A stretch of 10,111 bases of DNA. Source: an uncultured beta proteobacterium. Its GTDB lineage: Bacteria > Pseudomonadota > Gammaproteobacteria > Burkholderiales > Burkholderiaceae. The position numbers and the translations under genes are program-made. The DNA lies in NCBI GenBank assembly GCA_903930665.1, contig CAIYZI010000175.1, positions 1-10,111 of the forward strand, given 5' to 3'. This document shows, one piece after another, positions 1-6,760 of the stretch (its first letter is position 1; each line of letters opens with the position of its first letter). A model generated the notes under the pieces. That model worked only from the letters and a program-made list of their open reading frames with translations. It searched no databases and was not told the origin of the DNA.

Positions 1-505
1 GTTCACCTAAGAATTCATCTTGGGTTAATTCATTTTTAATGTAATCGGCATAGGCCAGTTCACTTACAAGGCGCACTCCATGAATCAGAATGACTTTCTC
101 AAACTTGTCATATGTTTCTGGGTCGCGAATAATGCTCATAAATGGAGCTAAGCCAGTTCCGGTACTAAACAGGTAAAGATGCTTACCGGGATTTAAATCA
201 TCAATTACCAATGTGCCAACAGATTTCTCGCTAACCAAAATGGGGTCGCCCACTTGAATTTTTTGTAAGCGGGAAGTTAAGGGGCCATCTTGAACTTTAA
301 TACTCAAAAACTCCAAGTGCTCTTCATAGTTTGGGCTGGCTACGCTATAGGCTCTTACCAATGGTTTACCTTCAACCTCCAAGCCAATCATCAAGAAATG
401 CCCGCTCCGGAAACGAAGGCCTTTATTTCTAGTGGTGGTGAAGCTAAAGAGGGTGTCGTTCCAGTGGTGAACGGTGAGAACGGTTTCGGTGTTGTATGCG
501 GCCAT
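1..505 (-). CDS. fpr: Ferredoxin/flavodoxin--NADP+ reductase, partial (C-terminus beyond left edge)
   Basis: This FAD enzyme moves electrons between NADPH and ferredoxin or flavodoxin in the cytoplasm, supplying reductant for biosynthesis, Fe-S work and oxidative-stress defence. Reading the minus strand from ATG at 505 gives 168 residues before the window ends; relatives have about 255-260, so roughly a third is missing. Seen directly: the FAD-binding motif RAYSVASP at residues 51-58, then the NADP-binding glycine motif GTGLAPF at 116-122, followed by an HGVR segment near 150. The RAYSxASP form and the surrounding residues resemble the Azotobacter/Pseudomonas-type bacterial reductases more than the E. 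coli enzyme (from memory). The start is chosen because it begins the conserved FAD domain and lies about 30 bp below a TATAAT box; no good Shine-Dalgarno is visible. It is divergent from dsbB. Confidence 0.9.
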   Translation of the reverse strand, partial: MAAYNTETVLTVHHWNDTLFSFTTTRNKGLRFRSGHFLMIGLEVEGKPLVRAYSVASPNYEEHLEFLSIKVQDGPLTSRLQKIQVGDPILVSEKSVGTLVIDDLNPGKHLYLFSTGTGLAPFMSIIRDPETYDKFEKVILIHGVRLVSELAYADYIKNELTQDEFLGE

Positions 506-538
506 AAATGAAAGCTTTGTAAATTTTGCAAAAAATTG

Positions 539-544
539 ATTATA
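539..544 (-). promoter_or_regulatory. Candidate -10 box of the fpr promoter (TATAAT)
   Basis: A perfect TATAAT hexamer on the minus strand lies 33 bp upstream of the fpr ATG, which would place the transcript start near 532 and leave a leader of about 27 nt. At the 17-18 bp spacing only a poor -35 match (TCAAAA or CTCAAA) is seen, so the promoter may need an activator. The call rests on the hexamer and its position alone. Confidence 0.45.
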
Positions 545-581
545 CTCATAATTAGCCTCTTTTTTGAGGGAAAGTGGGATT

Positions 582-606
582 AACTTTTCATATGAAATGA
601 ACTTTT
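582..606. repeat. 12-bp palindrome flanked by a 7-bp direct repeat, candidate operator
   Basis: TTTCATATGAAA at 586-597 is a perfect palindrome. AACTTTT occurs at 582-588 and again at 600-606, 18 bp apart, so the second copy sits about two helical turns from the first. The element lies in the 156-bp gap between the divergent fpr and dsbB genes, 40-45 bp upstream of the fpr -10 box and about 60-80 bp upstream of the dsbB start. This is a position where a dimeric regulator could act on either gene. No known operator consensus was recognised, and AT-rich palindromes of this size can occur by chance. Confidence 0.3.
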
Positions 607-661
607 AGTAATAAAGGGTCTTTTCTACAAGGTTAGATGGTGTACCCGCTATCATTTGATT

Positions 662-1153
662 ATGAAACGTAGCTACTACTTATATATCTCTTTATTTAGC
701 TTCAGTGTGGTCTCTTTTGCCGTTATTCTTCAGCAAGTTGGCTACCAAGGGGTCAGTTTTCTGCCGTGCCCCTTATGTATTTTGCAAAGAGTTGGTTACT
801 TAGGTATTGCTATCAATTGCTTTTTAGCTTTTGGCATTAGCCCCTTGAGACAGTGGTTTCATGCTTTAGCTACTGCTTGCGCTGCCTATGGCATTTCAGT
901 GGCCGCTCATCAAGTTTGGCTTCTTTCTCATCCTGAGACATCCTGTGGAATTGACCCTTTGGAAACCTGGATTAATCAATTTCAGTTGGCAAAAGTCTTG
1001 CCTTGGATGTTTAAGGCTGATGGACTATGTTCGGCTAAATTGCCTGCTATTTTGGGTTTGCAAGTGCCCGAATGGTCTCTGCTGTGGTTTGCAGTGCTTT
1101 TCTTTGTGCTTTTGGTTACATTATTTAAAAAGTCTAATGCTGTTGTTCGGTAG
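662..1153 (+). CDS. dsbB: Disulfide bond formation protein B (quinone-dependent DsbA reoxidase)
   Basis: DsbB is an inner-membrane protein that reoxidises periplasmic DsbA and passes the electrons to quinone. Reading from ATG at 662 gives 163 residues, near the usual size of about 165-175. Four hydrophobic segments are visible at roughly 6-24, 41-58, 64-88 and 137-156. The first periplasmic loop carries CPLC (Cys36, Cys39), and the second carries Cys95 and Cys123, matching the two redox pairs of E. coli DsbB. Arg43, four residues after the CxxC, matches the quinone-contacting Arg48 of E. coli. The frame also opens at a TTG at 656, two codons earlier; ATG is preferred by codon, but neither start has a clear ribosome binding site. 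The gene is 100 bp upstream of cysK on the same strand; whether they share a transcript is not evident. Confidence 0.95.
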   Translation: MKRSYYLYISLFSFSVVSFAVILQQVGYQGVSFLPCPLCILQRVGYLGIAINCFLAFGISPLRQWFHALATACAAYGISVAAHQVWLLSHPETSCGIDPLETWINQFQLAKVLPWMFKADGLCSAKLPAILGLQVPEWSLLWFAVLFFVLLVTLFKKSNAVVR

Positions 1154-1156
1154 ATT

Positions 1157-1214
1157 TTTTAGTGCTTAGCTCATAAGAAGAACTTCTTTTGCGTTTTAGT
1201 GCTTTTCTCCTAAG
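1157..1214 (+). repeat. Imperfect 21-bp direct repeat in the dsbB-cysK spacer
   Basis: The segments 1157-1177 and 1194-1214 match at 18 of 21 positions. They share the 11-mer TTTTAGTGCTT and end in TAAG. The copies are 37 bp apart start to start. Between them AAGAAG (1175-1180) faces CTTCTT (1183-1188), an AT-rich hairpin too small to be a convincing terminator. TAAGAT at 1211-1216, inside the second copy, could be a -10 box for cysK with a poor TTGCGT at 1189-1194, but this is weak. Confidence 0.4.
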
Positions 1215-1242
1215 ATGGCTTCTCAATTGATCTCTTTGTTTT

Positions 1243-1247
1243 AAGGA
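1243..1247 (+). promoter_or_regulatory. Ribosome binding site of cysK (AAGGA)
   Basis: AAGGA ends six bases before the ATG at 1254, which is good Shine-Dalgarno spacing and supports that start. It is one of the few clear Shine-Dalgarno sites in this window. Confidence 0.75.
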
Positions 1248-1253
1248 AATTTC

Positions 1254-2228
1254 ATGGCTTACTTTACCGATAACTCTCAAACTATTGGCCGGACACCTTT
1301 GGTACGTCTAAACCGAGTGACTGATGGCGCTGGCGCTACTGTACTTGGAAAGATTGAGGGCCGTAATCCTGCTTACTCAGTGAAGTGTCGTATCGGAGTA
1401 GCGATGATCAATGATGCGCAAGAAAAAGGGTTGCTAGGTCCTGGTAAAGAGCTTGTTGAGCCCACTAGTGGCAATACGGGTATTGCATTAGCGTTTGTTG
1501 CGGCGGCTCGAGGAATTCCGCTGACACTGACGATGCCCGAAACCATGAGTATTGAGCGTCGTAAGTTGTTGACAGCTTTAGGTGCAAAGATTGTGTTGAC
1601 TGAAGGCCCCAAGGGTATGAATGGGGCTATTGCAAAAGCTAAAGAGATTGCCGAATCAGACCCAAATAAGTACATCTTGCTTCAGCAATTTAGCAATCCT
1701 TCAAACCCTGCTATTCATGAAGCTACTACTGGTCCAGAAATTTGGGATGATACGGATGGAAAGGTCGATGTATTTGTAGCGGGTGTAGGTACCGGCGGAA
1801 CCATTACGGGGGTTGGTCGTTATATTAAAAAAACCAAAGGCAAAGCTATTGAAGTAGTTGCGGTTGAACCTACCGCAAGCCCAGTCATTACCCAAAAATT
1901 AAACGGTGAAGAAATCAAGCCTGGACCACACAAGATACAAGGAATCGGCGCTGGTTTTATCCCTGCAAACTTGGATTTATCCATCGTGGATAAGGTTGAG
2001 CTCGTCAGCAATGAGGAGGCGATTGACATGGCGCGTCGCATTGCTAAGGAGGAGGGTATCTTGGTGGGAATCTCATGTGGAGCTGCGGCCGCGGTTGCAA
2101 TCCGCTTGGCTAAAAGGCCAGAGTACGCTGGCAAAACAATTGTGGTGGTGTTGCCTGATACCGCCGAACGTTATTTAAGCTCAGCGTTATTTGAAGGTGT
2201 CTTTGATGAAAAGGGCTTGCCTATTTAA
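1254..2228 (+). CDS. cysK: Cysteine synthase A (O-acetylserine sulfhydrylase, PLP enzyme)
   Basis: It makes L-cysteine and acetate from O-acetyl-L-serine and sulfide, the last step of sulfur assimilation, in the cytoplasm. The 324 residues match E. coli CysK (323) in length and align along the whole protein. Lys44 in SVKCR is the expected PLP Schiff-base lysine. The substrate loop TSGNTG is at 71-76, and the phosphate-binding GTGGT is at 179-183. The long MPETMSIERRKLL block (94-106) and the GPHKIQGIGAGFIPANLDL block are of the CysK type. The SVKCR form argues against CysM, where SVKDR is usual. The conserved C-terminal region reads LPDTAERYLSSALF (300-313), where E. coli has PSSGERYLST. The gene follows dsbB and ends at a strong terminator. 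Several related proteins are labelled CysM in annotations; from the motifs CysK is the better name. Confidence 0.95.
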   Translation: MAYFTDNSQTIGRTPLVRLNRVTDGAGATVLGKIEGRNPAYSVKCRIGVAMINDAQEKGLLGPGKELVEPTSGNTGIALAFVAAARGIPLTLTMPETMSIERRKLLTALGAKIVLTEGPKGMNGAIAKAKEIAESDPNKYILLQQFSNPSNPAIHEATTGPEIWDDTDGKVDVFVAGVGTGGTITGVGRYIKKTKGKAIEVVAVEPTASPVITQKLNGEEIKPGPHKIQGIGAGFIPANLDLSIVDKVELVSNEEAIDMARRIAKEEGILVGISCGAAAAVAIRLAKRPEYAGKTIVVVLPDTAERYLSSALFEGVFDEKGLPI

Positions 2229-2247
2229 ATCGAGCTAATACTTGGAA

Positions 2248-2279
2248 AATAAAAAGGCATCCGAGGATGCCTTTTTATT
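2248..2279. terminator. Bidirectional intrinsic terminator between cysK and lysS
   Basis: A 14-bp stem pairs 2248-2261 with 2266-2279 around a CGAG tetraloop. Its core is GGCATC/GATGCC, flanked by five A on the left and five T on the right. The U-tract requirement is met on both strands, so the hairpin can end cysK on the plus strand, 20 bp after its stop, and the lysS operon on the minus strand, 14 bp after its stop. Convergent genes sharing one symmetric terminator are common. Confidence 0.93.
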
Positions 2280-2292
2280 GAGCCTAATTTAG

Positions 2293-3837
2293 CTACTCTT
2301 CTTCGCGGCGTAAGTGCGGGAAGAGGATGACATCTCGAATATTCGGTGCGTCAGTTAAAAGCATGACTAAACGATCGATGCCGATACCGCAGCCGCCAGT
2401 AGGAGGCATCCCGTACTCAAGGGCGCGAATGAAGTCGTGATCAAAGTACATCGCCTCTTCATCACCAGCTTCTTTTTGTTCGACTTGTTTACGGAAGCGA
2501 TTTGCTTGATCTTCCGCATCATTTAACTCGGAGAAGCCATTGGCAATCTCTCGCCCAGTAATGAATAACTCAAAGCGCTCAGTAATGCCAGGGCGAATAT
2601 CGGATTCGCGCGCAAGTGGACTCACTTCGATTGGGTAATCAATGATGTAGGTTGGCTCCCATAGATGGGCTTCAGCAACCAATTCAAAAAGGGCTAATTG
2701 CAACGCGCCTAAGCCTGCATTTTTCAATGTTGGACTATCTGGGTTCTCACCACCTTTTTTCAATTCCGCACGAATAAACTGCGCATCCTCTAATTGCGCT
2801 GCGTCATATGCCTTATTGGACAGTGGGCCGTATTTTAAGATCGCTTCAGTAATGGTGAGTCTTTGGAAGGGTTTGCTGAGATCTAAATCGCGACCTTGAT
2901 GGCTCAATACAGCAGTGCCTTGGGCATCAATCGCAGCCGCACGAATCAAGCCCTCGGTAAAGTCCATTAACCAGCGGTAATCCGTATAAGCCGCATAGAA
3001 TTCCATCATCGTGAATTCTGGATTGTGACGGGGGCTGACACCTTCATTGCGGAAGTTGCGATTAATTTCGAAAACACGCTCAAAACCACCGACTACTAAG
3101 CGCTTGAGATAAAGCTCTGGAGCGATTCTCAAGAACATCTGCATATCTAAGGCGTTATGGTGGGTAATAAACGGTTTTGCTGTAGCGCCACCCGGGATAG
3201 GGTGAAGCATTGGCGTCTCCACTTCCATAAAGTCAGCATCAAGCATATGACGACGCAAGGAGGCAATGGCATTGCTGCGGGCTTTAAAAGTATTGCGACT
3301 CTCAGGATTGACGATCAAATCCACATAACGTTGGCGATACTTGGTTTCTAAATCAGAAAGGCCGTGGAATTTATCTGGAAGAGGGCGTAATGATTTGCTA
3401 AGGAGGCGCAAGCTGCTGCATTCAACGGATAACTCGCCCTTATTGGTTTTAAAGAGATTGCCTTCTGCGGCAATAAAATCGCCCATATCCCAATGCTTAA
3501 AGGCGCCGTGTTTTTCTGCGCCCGTGAGCTCATCGTTAATGTAAAACTGAATTTGACCCTTACGATCCTGGATGGTGGCAAAGCTAGCCTTACCCATCAC
3601 GCGTTTGAGAACCATACGACCAGCTACTTTCACATGAAGCTTTTTCGCTGCTAATTCCTCTTTGCTTAAGCTGTCGTAGTGCGCATGCAAATCAGCGGAT
3701 AAATGGGTTGGTACAAAATCGTTTGGAAAGGCGATACCGTCTTCACGCAATTTTGAGAGTTTTTCGCGACGCTCGGCAATGATATGGTTTTCATCAACAG
3801 GTTCAGTAGCGGGGGATTGGATAACTTTATCGTTCAT
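2293..3837 (-). CDS. lysS: Lysyl-tRNA synthetase, class II
   Basis: It charges tRNA-Lys with lysine using ATP, in the cytoplasm as a homodimer. The 514 residues fit the bacterial LysS family (about 500-510). An N-terminal OB-fold for anticodon binding spans about 68-150 (KVAGRMVLKRVMGKASF). The class II catalytic core follows, with motif 2 at 262-281 (FRNEGVSPRHNPEF) and motif 3 at 481-494 (GIGIDRLVML). The lysine-pocket region ERFELFITGREIANGFSELND (residues 420-440) is intact. The start at 3837 lies 23 bp after the prfB stop; only a weak AAAG precedes it, so translation may be coupled to prfB. The recJ-prfB-lysS order is the same as in E. coli, consistent with one operon. The transcript ends at the shared terminator at 2248-2279. 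Confidence 0.97.
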   Translation of the reverse strand: MNDKVIQSPATEPVDENHIIAERREKLSKLREDGIAFPNDFVPTHLSADLHAHYDSLSKEELAAKKLHVKVAGRMVLKRVMGKASFATIQDRKGQIQFYINDELTGAEKHGAFKHWDMGDFIAAEGNLFKTNKGELSVECSSLRLLSKSLRPLPDKFHGLSDLETKYRQRYVDLIVNPESRNTFKARSNAIASLRRHMLDADFMEVETPMLHPIPGGATAKPFITHHNALDMQMFLRIAPELYLKRLVVGGFERVFEINRNFRNEGVSPRHNPEFTMMEFYAAYTDYRWLMDFTEGLIRAAAIDAQGTAVLSHQGRDLDLSKPFQRLTITEAILKYGPLSNKAYDAAQLEDAQFIRAELKKGGENPDSPTLKNAGLGALQLALFELVAEAHLWEPTYIIDYPIEVSPLARESDIRPGITERFELFITGREIANGFSELNDAEDQANRFRKQVEQKEAGDEEAMYFDHDFIRALEYGMPPTGGCGIGIDRLVMLLTDAPNIRDVILFPHLRREEE

Positions 3838-3860
3838 ATCTTTGATGATGCGTAAGGGGG

Positions 3861-4965
3861 TTAAACACCTTGCTTCAGGCTGGCTTCAATAAATGCATCA
3901 AGATCTCCATCCAATACTTTTTGAGTATTGGAGATTTCAACGTTGGTGCGTAAATCTTTAATACGACTTTGATCTAGAACGTAGGAGCGGATCTGGTGAC
4001 CCCAGCCTACATCAGTTTTGCTAGCTTCCAATTTATCTTGTTCAACACGACGCTTTTGCATTTCATGTTCATATAGTCGAGACTTGAGCATAGTCATCGC
4101 CTCAGCACGATTGCGGTGCTGGCTTCGATCGTTCTGGCACTGAACCACGATTCCTGTCGGAAGGTGGGTCAAGCGAACAGCGGAATCTGTTTTATTAATA
4201 TGTTGACCACCCGCGCCTGAGGCCCGGTAGGTATCAGTCCGAATGTCTGCTGGATTGACATCAATCTCGATAGAGTCATCAATCTCTGGGTAGACATAAA
4301 TACTGGCAAATGAAGTGTGTCGACCATTTGAGGAATCAAAAGGAGATTTACGCACCAAGCGATGTACGCCTGTCTCTGATCGAAGGTGGCCGTAAGCGTA
4401 TTCACCGTCAACTTTAATGGTGGCGCTCTTAATGCCGGCAACATCACCATCAGATTCTTCAAGGATTTCAGTTTTGTAGCCCTTGCGCTCGCAATACTTT
4501 AAATATTGACGATAGAGCATGCTTGCCCAGTCACAGGCTTCGGTACCGCCGGCACCAGCTTGAATATCAATAAAGCAATTGCAAGAATCCATTTCATTAT
4601 GAAACATGCGACGAAACTCTAAGTCACCAATTGCCTTGCTATAGGCTTCGGTATCTTTTTCAATGGCAGCAATCGTTTCAAAATCACTTTCTTCTTTTGC
4701 CATGTCAAATAATTCAATGGCACCAGTGATATTGGAGTTTAAGTCGGTGAGAGTTGATACGACACCGTCAAGCAGCTTTTTCTCTTTTCCGAGGGCTTGT
4801 GCTTTTTTTTGATCATCCCAAATGGTGGGATCTTCAAGAATGGAGTTAACTTCTGTAAGGCGACGTGACTTTACTTGGAAGTCAAAGATACCCCCGAAGT
4901 GCTTGCTCACGGACGAGCAGGTCGGAGAGGGTATTTGAGATAGTATTTAATTGTTCAGCTTCCAT
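3861..4965 (-). CDS. prfB: Peptide chain release factor 2 (RF2), expressed by programmed +1 frameshift
   Basis: RF2 recognises UGA and UAA in the ribosomal A site and triggers release of the finished peptide. The gene is in two frames. Starting at ATG 4965, 27 codons end in ...RGYL, then an in-frame TGA at 4882-4884. Slipping forward by one base gives GAC at 4881-4883 and 340 more residues, 367 in total (E. coli RF2 has 365). Domains seen in the joined protein: the anticodon-like SPF at 207-209 and the catalytic GGQ at 252-254, both two residues later than in E. coli, as the length predicts. The residue matching E. coli 246 is Ala (RASGAGGQ), the usual form, rather than the Thr of E. coli K-12. 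A second-frame GTG at 4910 exists but would miss the true N-terminus. It lies 28 bp after recJ and 23 bp before lysS. Confidence 0.97.
4881..4896 (-). promoter_or_regulatory. RF2 programmed +1 ribosomal frameshift site
   Basis: On the minus strand the site reads CGGGGGTATCTTTGAC. It has an internal Shine-Dalgarno-like GGGGG (4891-4895), the three-base spacer TAT, the slippery CTT, then stop TGA and C. Apart from the first base this is the E. coli site as I recall it. When RF2 is scarce the ribosome pauses at UGA and slips +1, making more RF2; when RF2 is plentiful, translation ends after 27 codons. This is autoregulation by the gene's own product, known from the family and inferred here from the intact site. 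Confidence 0.96.
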
Positions 4966-4971
4966 CCCATG

Positions 4972-4977
4972 ATTATA
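4972..4977 (-). promoter_or_regulatory. Candidate -10 box just upstream of prfB (TATAAT)
   Basis: A perfect TATAAT on the minus strand lies six bases before the prfB ATG, in the 28-bp recJ-prfB gap. No Shine-Dalgarno is visible in that gap. If the box is used, transcription would start at or next to the ATG and give a leaderless or nearly leaderless mRNA. The -35 match is poor (CTGAGT at 18 bp), so a chance match is quite possible and readthrough from recJ remains the simpler view. Confidence 0.25.
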
Positions 4978-4993
4978 AAGGGGTTATTGCACC

Positions 4994-6754
4994 TTACTCA
5001 GGGATACCGCTACTTTCATCATGGGCCTCAATCATGAGCTGCACACGAGCTTGTCCTTGATAGCGGTCGGTAACGAGTCGATAGGCTAAATTGGCTTTGG
5101 CTGGCAATGTTTGTGTATGGTTAAACCAAACGCCAGTGAAAGGTTTACTTTCCGCTTTCCCATCGCCAATTGGACGTAGTTGAAGGCGTAAATGCTTTTC
5201 CTTCATCAATGACTGCTGTATGACCTCAAACTCCCCGTAAAAAATTGGCTGAGGGAAGCCTTGACCCCAAATCTCTTCGGCCAGAAGATCGCCGGTTTGG
5301 GGGGTAAATTCTGAAAGTGGTAGTTTGCCATCGTGAATATTGAGTCGTTCGAGCAATTCAGGGCTTAACAGTTCATTGACAACCTCTTGAAACAGCAGGT
5401 CAAACTTTTCAAAGTCTGATTTTTTAATTGTGAGACCCGCCGCCATAGCGTGCCCACCAAATTTCAGAATAAGCCCTGGTGCACGCTTGGAGACTATATC
5501 CAGAGCATCTCTCAGATGAAATCCTGTAAGTGAGCGTCCTGAACCTCTCAACTCATCGCTATCATTTTCGCCGGTGGGAGCAAAGACGATAGCAGGCCGA
5601 TTAAAGCGTTCTTTGAGGCGTGATGCGACGATGCCAACTACCCCTTGATGCCACTGCGGATGCCAAAGACAAATGCTGGTTCGACCATCCATGTTGCTGG
5701 CCAATTGATCCTCAGCTAGATGGGCTAAAGCAGTTTCCTGCATTCCGGTCTCAATGACGCGACGTTCTCGGTTGATGCGATCGAGCTCTTGAGCCAGTTC
5801 TAGCGCTTCATCAGGTTTATCGCTGAGCAACAACCGAATGCCAAGAGTCATATCGGCCAAGCGTCCAGCAGCATTGAGTCTGGGGCCAACGGCGAATCCC
5901 AAGTCAAAGGTGTTGGCTTTACGTGGATCTCTGATTGCCACTTGAAATAGCGCCTGAATACCCGCTTGAGAAATCCCAGCTCGAATTCTCTTTAAACCAT
6001 TAGATACCAAAATACGATTATTGCGATCTAGCTGTGCAACATCTGCAACAGTACCTAGCGCAACCAAATCCAATAAGCCCTCGATCTTTGGTTGATTTTC
6101 ACTGGTAAATTTGCCGCGCTTGCGAAGCTCTGCTCGCAATGCTACTAATAAGTAAAACATGACTCCTACACCAGCTAGAGCCTTGCTGGGGAAGGTGCAG
6201 CCCGGTTGATTGGGGTTAACGATAGCGTAAGCTTTGGGTAAATGATCGCCTGGTAGGTGATGGTCGGTCACAATGACTTCCATACCAAGTTCGCGTGCTC
6301 GATCAACCCCAGCCTCGCTAGCAATACCGTTGTCTACTGTGATTAAGTATTTTGGTTTTGGAATTTGTTGTGCTGCCAGCTCAACTACTTCTGGCGTTAG
6401 TCCATAACCCATAGTGAACCGATTGGGAACTAAAAACTGAATAGGTGTTTCTGGACCACCTAACATCTTGAGTCCACGTACGGCAACCGCACACGCAGTA
6501 GCGCCATCGCAGTCATAGTCCGCCACCACCAACATCGGTTCTTTTTTCTCAAGAATGTCGGCCAGCATACCTGCTGTAGTAATGCAATTCTTGAGTTCTA
6601 CAGGGGAAATCAGATTTTTAAGTTCAAGCGACAGCTCCTCGGGAGCATTAATTCCCCTTGCCGCATAAAGCCTTGCCAATAGGGGGTGTAAGCCACTTTG
6701 TTGTAACCAGGTGGCAGTCCTTTCAGAAAATGGGCGTTGTGAAAATTGACTCAT
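4994..6754 (-). CDS. recJ: Single-stranded-DNA-specific 5'-3' exonuclease RecJ
   Basis: RecJ degrades single-stranded DNA from the 5' end in RecF-pathway recombination, mismatch repair and base excision repair. The 586 residues are close to E. coli RecJ (577). DHH-family motifs are in order: DYDCDG at 79-84, TVDNG at 139-143, DHH at 164-166 and the TVADVA aspartate at about 238, which together hold the metal ions. These are followed by PRLNAAGR at 291-298. The DHHA1 part has HPQWHQGVVGIVASRLKERF at 365-384, GSGRS at 404-408 and GGHAMAAG at 433-440. The remaining roughly 120 residues would form the C-terminal OB-fold. The start at 6754 is only six bp after the stop of the upstream gene and has no clear Shine-Dalgarno, so translational coupling is likely. 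prfB follows 28 bp downstream. Confidence 0.97.
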   Translation of the reverse strand: MSQFSQRPFSERTATWLQQSGLHPLLARLYAARGINAPEELSLELKNLISPVELKNCITTAGMLADILEKKEPMLVVADYDCDGATACAVAVRGLKMLGGPETPIQFLVPNRFTMGYGLTPEVVELAAQQIPKPKYLITVDNGIASEAGVDRARELGMEVIVTDHHLPGDHLPKAYAIVNPNQPGCTFPSKALAGVGVMFYLLVALRAELRKRGKFTSENQPKIEGLLDLVALGTVADVAQLDRNNRILVSNGLKRIRAGISQAGIQALFQVAIRDPRKANTFDLGFAVGPRLNAAGRLADMTLGIRLLLSDKPDEALELAQELDRINRERRVIETGMQETALAHLAEDQLASNMDGRTSICLWHPQWHQGVVGIVASRLKERFNRPAIVFAPTGENDSDELRGSGRSLTGFHLRDALDIVSKRAPGLILKFGGHAMAAGLTIKKSDFEKFDLLFQEVVNELLSPELLERLNIHDGKLPLSEFTPQTGDLLAEEIWGQGFPQPIFYGEFEVIQQSLMKEKHLRLQLRPIGDGKAESKPFTGVWFNHTQTLPAKANLAYRLVTDRYQGQARVQLMIEAHDESSGIPE

Positions 6755-6760
6755 GACAGA

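Noticed and set aside
290..511. Plus-strand open frame of 73 codons overlapping fpr
   Set aside because: It lies antisense to the conserved FAD domain of fpr and has no recognisable motif or ribosome binding site.
556..569. CCTC-T6-GAGG hairpin between fpr and dsbB as a terminator
   Set aside because: The stem has four pairs, no T-tract follows it, and it lies upstream of both divergent genes, where a terminator is not expected.
656..661. TTG start for dsbB two codons upstream
   Set aside because: No ribosome binding site favours it, and ATG at 662 is the more usual start codon; the choice changes only two residues.
1175..1188. AAGAAG/CTTCTT hairpin as a dsbB terminator
   Set aside because: The stem is six AT-rich pairs with a two-base loop, or five pairs with four bases, too weak to call beside the strong terminator at 2248-2279.
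1820..2134. Minus-strand open frame of 104 codons within cysK
   Set aside because: It is a shadow of the cysK reading frame with low-complexity composition and no known motif.
1254..2228. Naming the synthase cysM
   Set aside because: SVKCR around the PLP lysine, the 324-residue length and end-to-end similarity to E. coli CysK favour CysK; CysM usually has SVKDR and about 300 residues.
3861..4910. prfB as a 349-residue protein starting at GTG 4910
   Set aside because: Residues before the GAC at 4883 come from out-of-frame reading; the upstream ATG with the frameshift gives the family length and the N-terminal RGYL-D junction.
3861..4965. prfB as a frameshifted pseudogene
   Set aside because: The break is the conserved RF2 recoding site, and both frames are otherwise intact with the SPF and GGQ motifs.
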